In this document: piece after piece, positions 31,509-32,523 of the stretch
Layout of the letters: every line of letters begins with the position of its first letter
How positions within the stretch are numbered: the first letter of the stretch is position 1
Assembly: GCA_937898885.1 (NCBI GenBank)
Contig: CALDKD010000026.1
Location: forward strand, 1 to 32,523
Direction: 5' to 3'
Source: an uncultured Bacteroidales bacterium
GTDB lineage: Bacteria; Bacteroidota; Bacteroidia; Bacteroidales; Bacteroidaceae
Length of the DNA: 32,523 bases
Notes under the pieces: generated by a model
What the model was told of the DNA's origin: nothing
Databases searched by the model: none
Seen by the model: only the letters and a program-made list of their open reading frames with translations
Made by a program: the position numbers and the translations under genes

Positions 31509-32523
31509 ATGGCAAAAGAAACTTTCGTGCGTACGAAACCGCACGTAAACATCGGTACAATTGGTCACGTTGATCACGGTAAGACTACCCTGACCGCCGC
31601 TATCACCAAGGTATTGGCTGAGAAGGTATCTGGTAATTCAGACAAGATCAAGTCATTCGACCAGATTGATAACGCTCCTGAGGAGAAAGAGCGTGGTATT
31701 ACTATCAACACCGCACACGTAGAGTACGAGACTGAGACCCGTCACTATGCACACGTTGACTGCCCGGGTCACGCCGACTATGTAAAGAACATGGTAACTG
31801 GTGCCGCTCAGATGGATGGTGCTATCGTTGTAGTAGCTGCTACCGATGGTCCTATGCCTCAGACACGTGAGCACATCCTGCTCGCCCGTCAGGTGAACGT
31901 TCCTCGTCTGGTTGTATTCCTGAACAAGTGCGATTCTCCAGATGTTGACGGTGAGATGATCGACCTCGTTGAGATGGAGATGCGTGAGCTTCTCGACGCT
32001 TATGAGTTCGATGGCGACAATACTCCTATCATCCGTGGTTCAGCTCTTGGCGCACTGAACGGTGTTCCAGAGTGGGAGGATAAGGTTATGGAGCTTATGG
32101 CTGCTGTTGACGAGTGGGTTCCACTGCCACCGCGTGCTGTTGACAAACCATTCCTTATGCCTGTTGAGGATGTATTCTCAATTACTGGCCGTGGTACAGT
32201 TGCTACCGGTCGTATTGAGACTGGTGTTGTAAAGGTTGGTGATAAGGTTGAGATCCTTGGCCTCGGTGAGGAGAAGGAGACTACCGTTACCGGTGTTGAG
32301 ATGTTCCGTAAGCTTCTTGATCAGGGCGAGGCTGGTGACAACGTAGGTCTGTTGCTCCGTGGTATTGAGAAGACTGAGGTTAAGCGTGGTATGGTACTTT
32401 GCCATCCGGGCCAGATTAAGCCTCACACATCTTTCAAGGCTTCTATCTATGTTCTGACACAGAAGGAGGGTGGCCGTCACACCTCATTCCGTAACAAGTA
32501 TCGTCCGCAGTTCTACATCCGTA
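31509..32523 (+). CDS. tuf: Elongation factor Tu (3' end beyond the window)
   Basis: The ATG at 31509 opens MAKETFVRTKPHVNIGTIGH and the frame continues to the window edge, giving 338 of about 395 residues. The GTPase motifs are intact: GHVDHGKT (G1), RGITIN (G2), DCPGHADY (G3), NKCD (G4) and SAL (G5). Domain 2 (GRGTVATGRIETG) and the start of domain 3 follow. EF-Tu carries aminoacyl-tRNA to the ribosome. No TAnnTTTG box is seen in the 90 bp before it, so it is probably transcribed from the tRNA promoter through the hairpin at 31412-31459. Codon use is strongly biased, as expected. Confidence 0.98.
   Translation, partial: MAKETFVRTKPHVNIGTIGHVDHGKTTLTAAITKVLAEKVSGNSDKIKSFDQIDNAPEEKERGITINTAHVEYETETRHYAHVDCPGHADYVKNMVTGAAQMDGAIVVVAATDGPMPQTREHILLARQVNVPRLVVFLNKCDSPDVDGEMIDLVEMEMRELLDAYEFDGDNTPIIRGSALGALNGVPEWEDKVMELMAAVDEWVPLPPRAVDKPFLMPVEDVFSITGRGTVATGRIETGVVKVGDKVEILGLGEEKETTVTGVEMFRKLLDQGEAGDNVGLLLRGIEKTEVKRGMVLCHPGQIKPHTSFKASIYVLTQKEGGRHTSFRNKYRPQFYIR

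Overview
The window is a Bacteroidota chromosome segment, almost certainly from the order Bacteroidales (Prevotella-like or Muribaculaceae-like; the sequence does not fix the genus). The evidence is a porP-gldKLMN type IX secretion (T9SS) operon, a BspA-like leucine-rich-repeat surface protein, DUF6057 and TolB-like lipoprotein genes, Bacteroidetes-type promoters (TTTG, about 20 nt, TAnnTTTG) and weak or absent Shine-Dalgarno sequences. Coding density is high and no stretch above about 215 bp lacks a gene. There is no CRISPR array, complete IS element or rRNA.

Left part (1-2.7 kb): a possible gene tail at the edge, then a minus-strand cluster transcribed right to left. It encodes a degenerate serine-recombinase-like protein, a nitroreductase-fold protein (4-nt overlap), a small DUF4491 membrane protein and a CPBP/CAAX-type membrane protease. 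A TACCTTTG promoter box lies just upstream.

2.7-9.3 kb: a compact minus-strand operon made of one two-gene module repeated in tandem. Each module is a polytopic DUF6057 membrane protein followed, with a 4-nt overlap, by a PD40/TolB-type beta-propeller with one CVNCH c-type heme motif. The copies are clearly paralogous but much diverged. This is the least understood and most interesting part of the window.

9.4-16 kb: divergent from that operon is the T9SS core operon porP-gldK-gldL-gldM-gldN (trans-envelope motor, lipoprotein ring and outer-membrane partner). It is followed by an outer-membrane beta-barrel gene with its own near-consensus promoter.

16-23.7 kb: housekeeping genes. These are priA (possibly leaderless mRNA), a convergent PgpH-type 7TM-HD phosphohydrolase, gltX, a gamma-carbonic-anhydrase-like gene and mdh, with a strong terminator after mdh.

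23.8-29.3 kb: a secreted orphan protein, then a two-gene operon of a membrane-anchored TPR protein with a cytoplasmic HTH-like end and a 1072-residue BspA-like protein. The tail of the latter resembles a T9SS sorting signal, so it may be cargo of the secretion system encoded in the same window.

29.4 kb to the end: a translation cluster of rpsU, xerC/D-type recombinase, hpf, tRNA-Thr(TGT), tRNA-Tyr(GTA), tRNA-Gly(TCC), tRNA-Thr(GGT) and tuf (cut by the window edge). A terminator-like hairpin that would use the 3' end of the last tRNA sits between the tRNAs and tuf.
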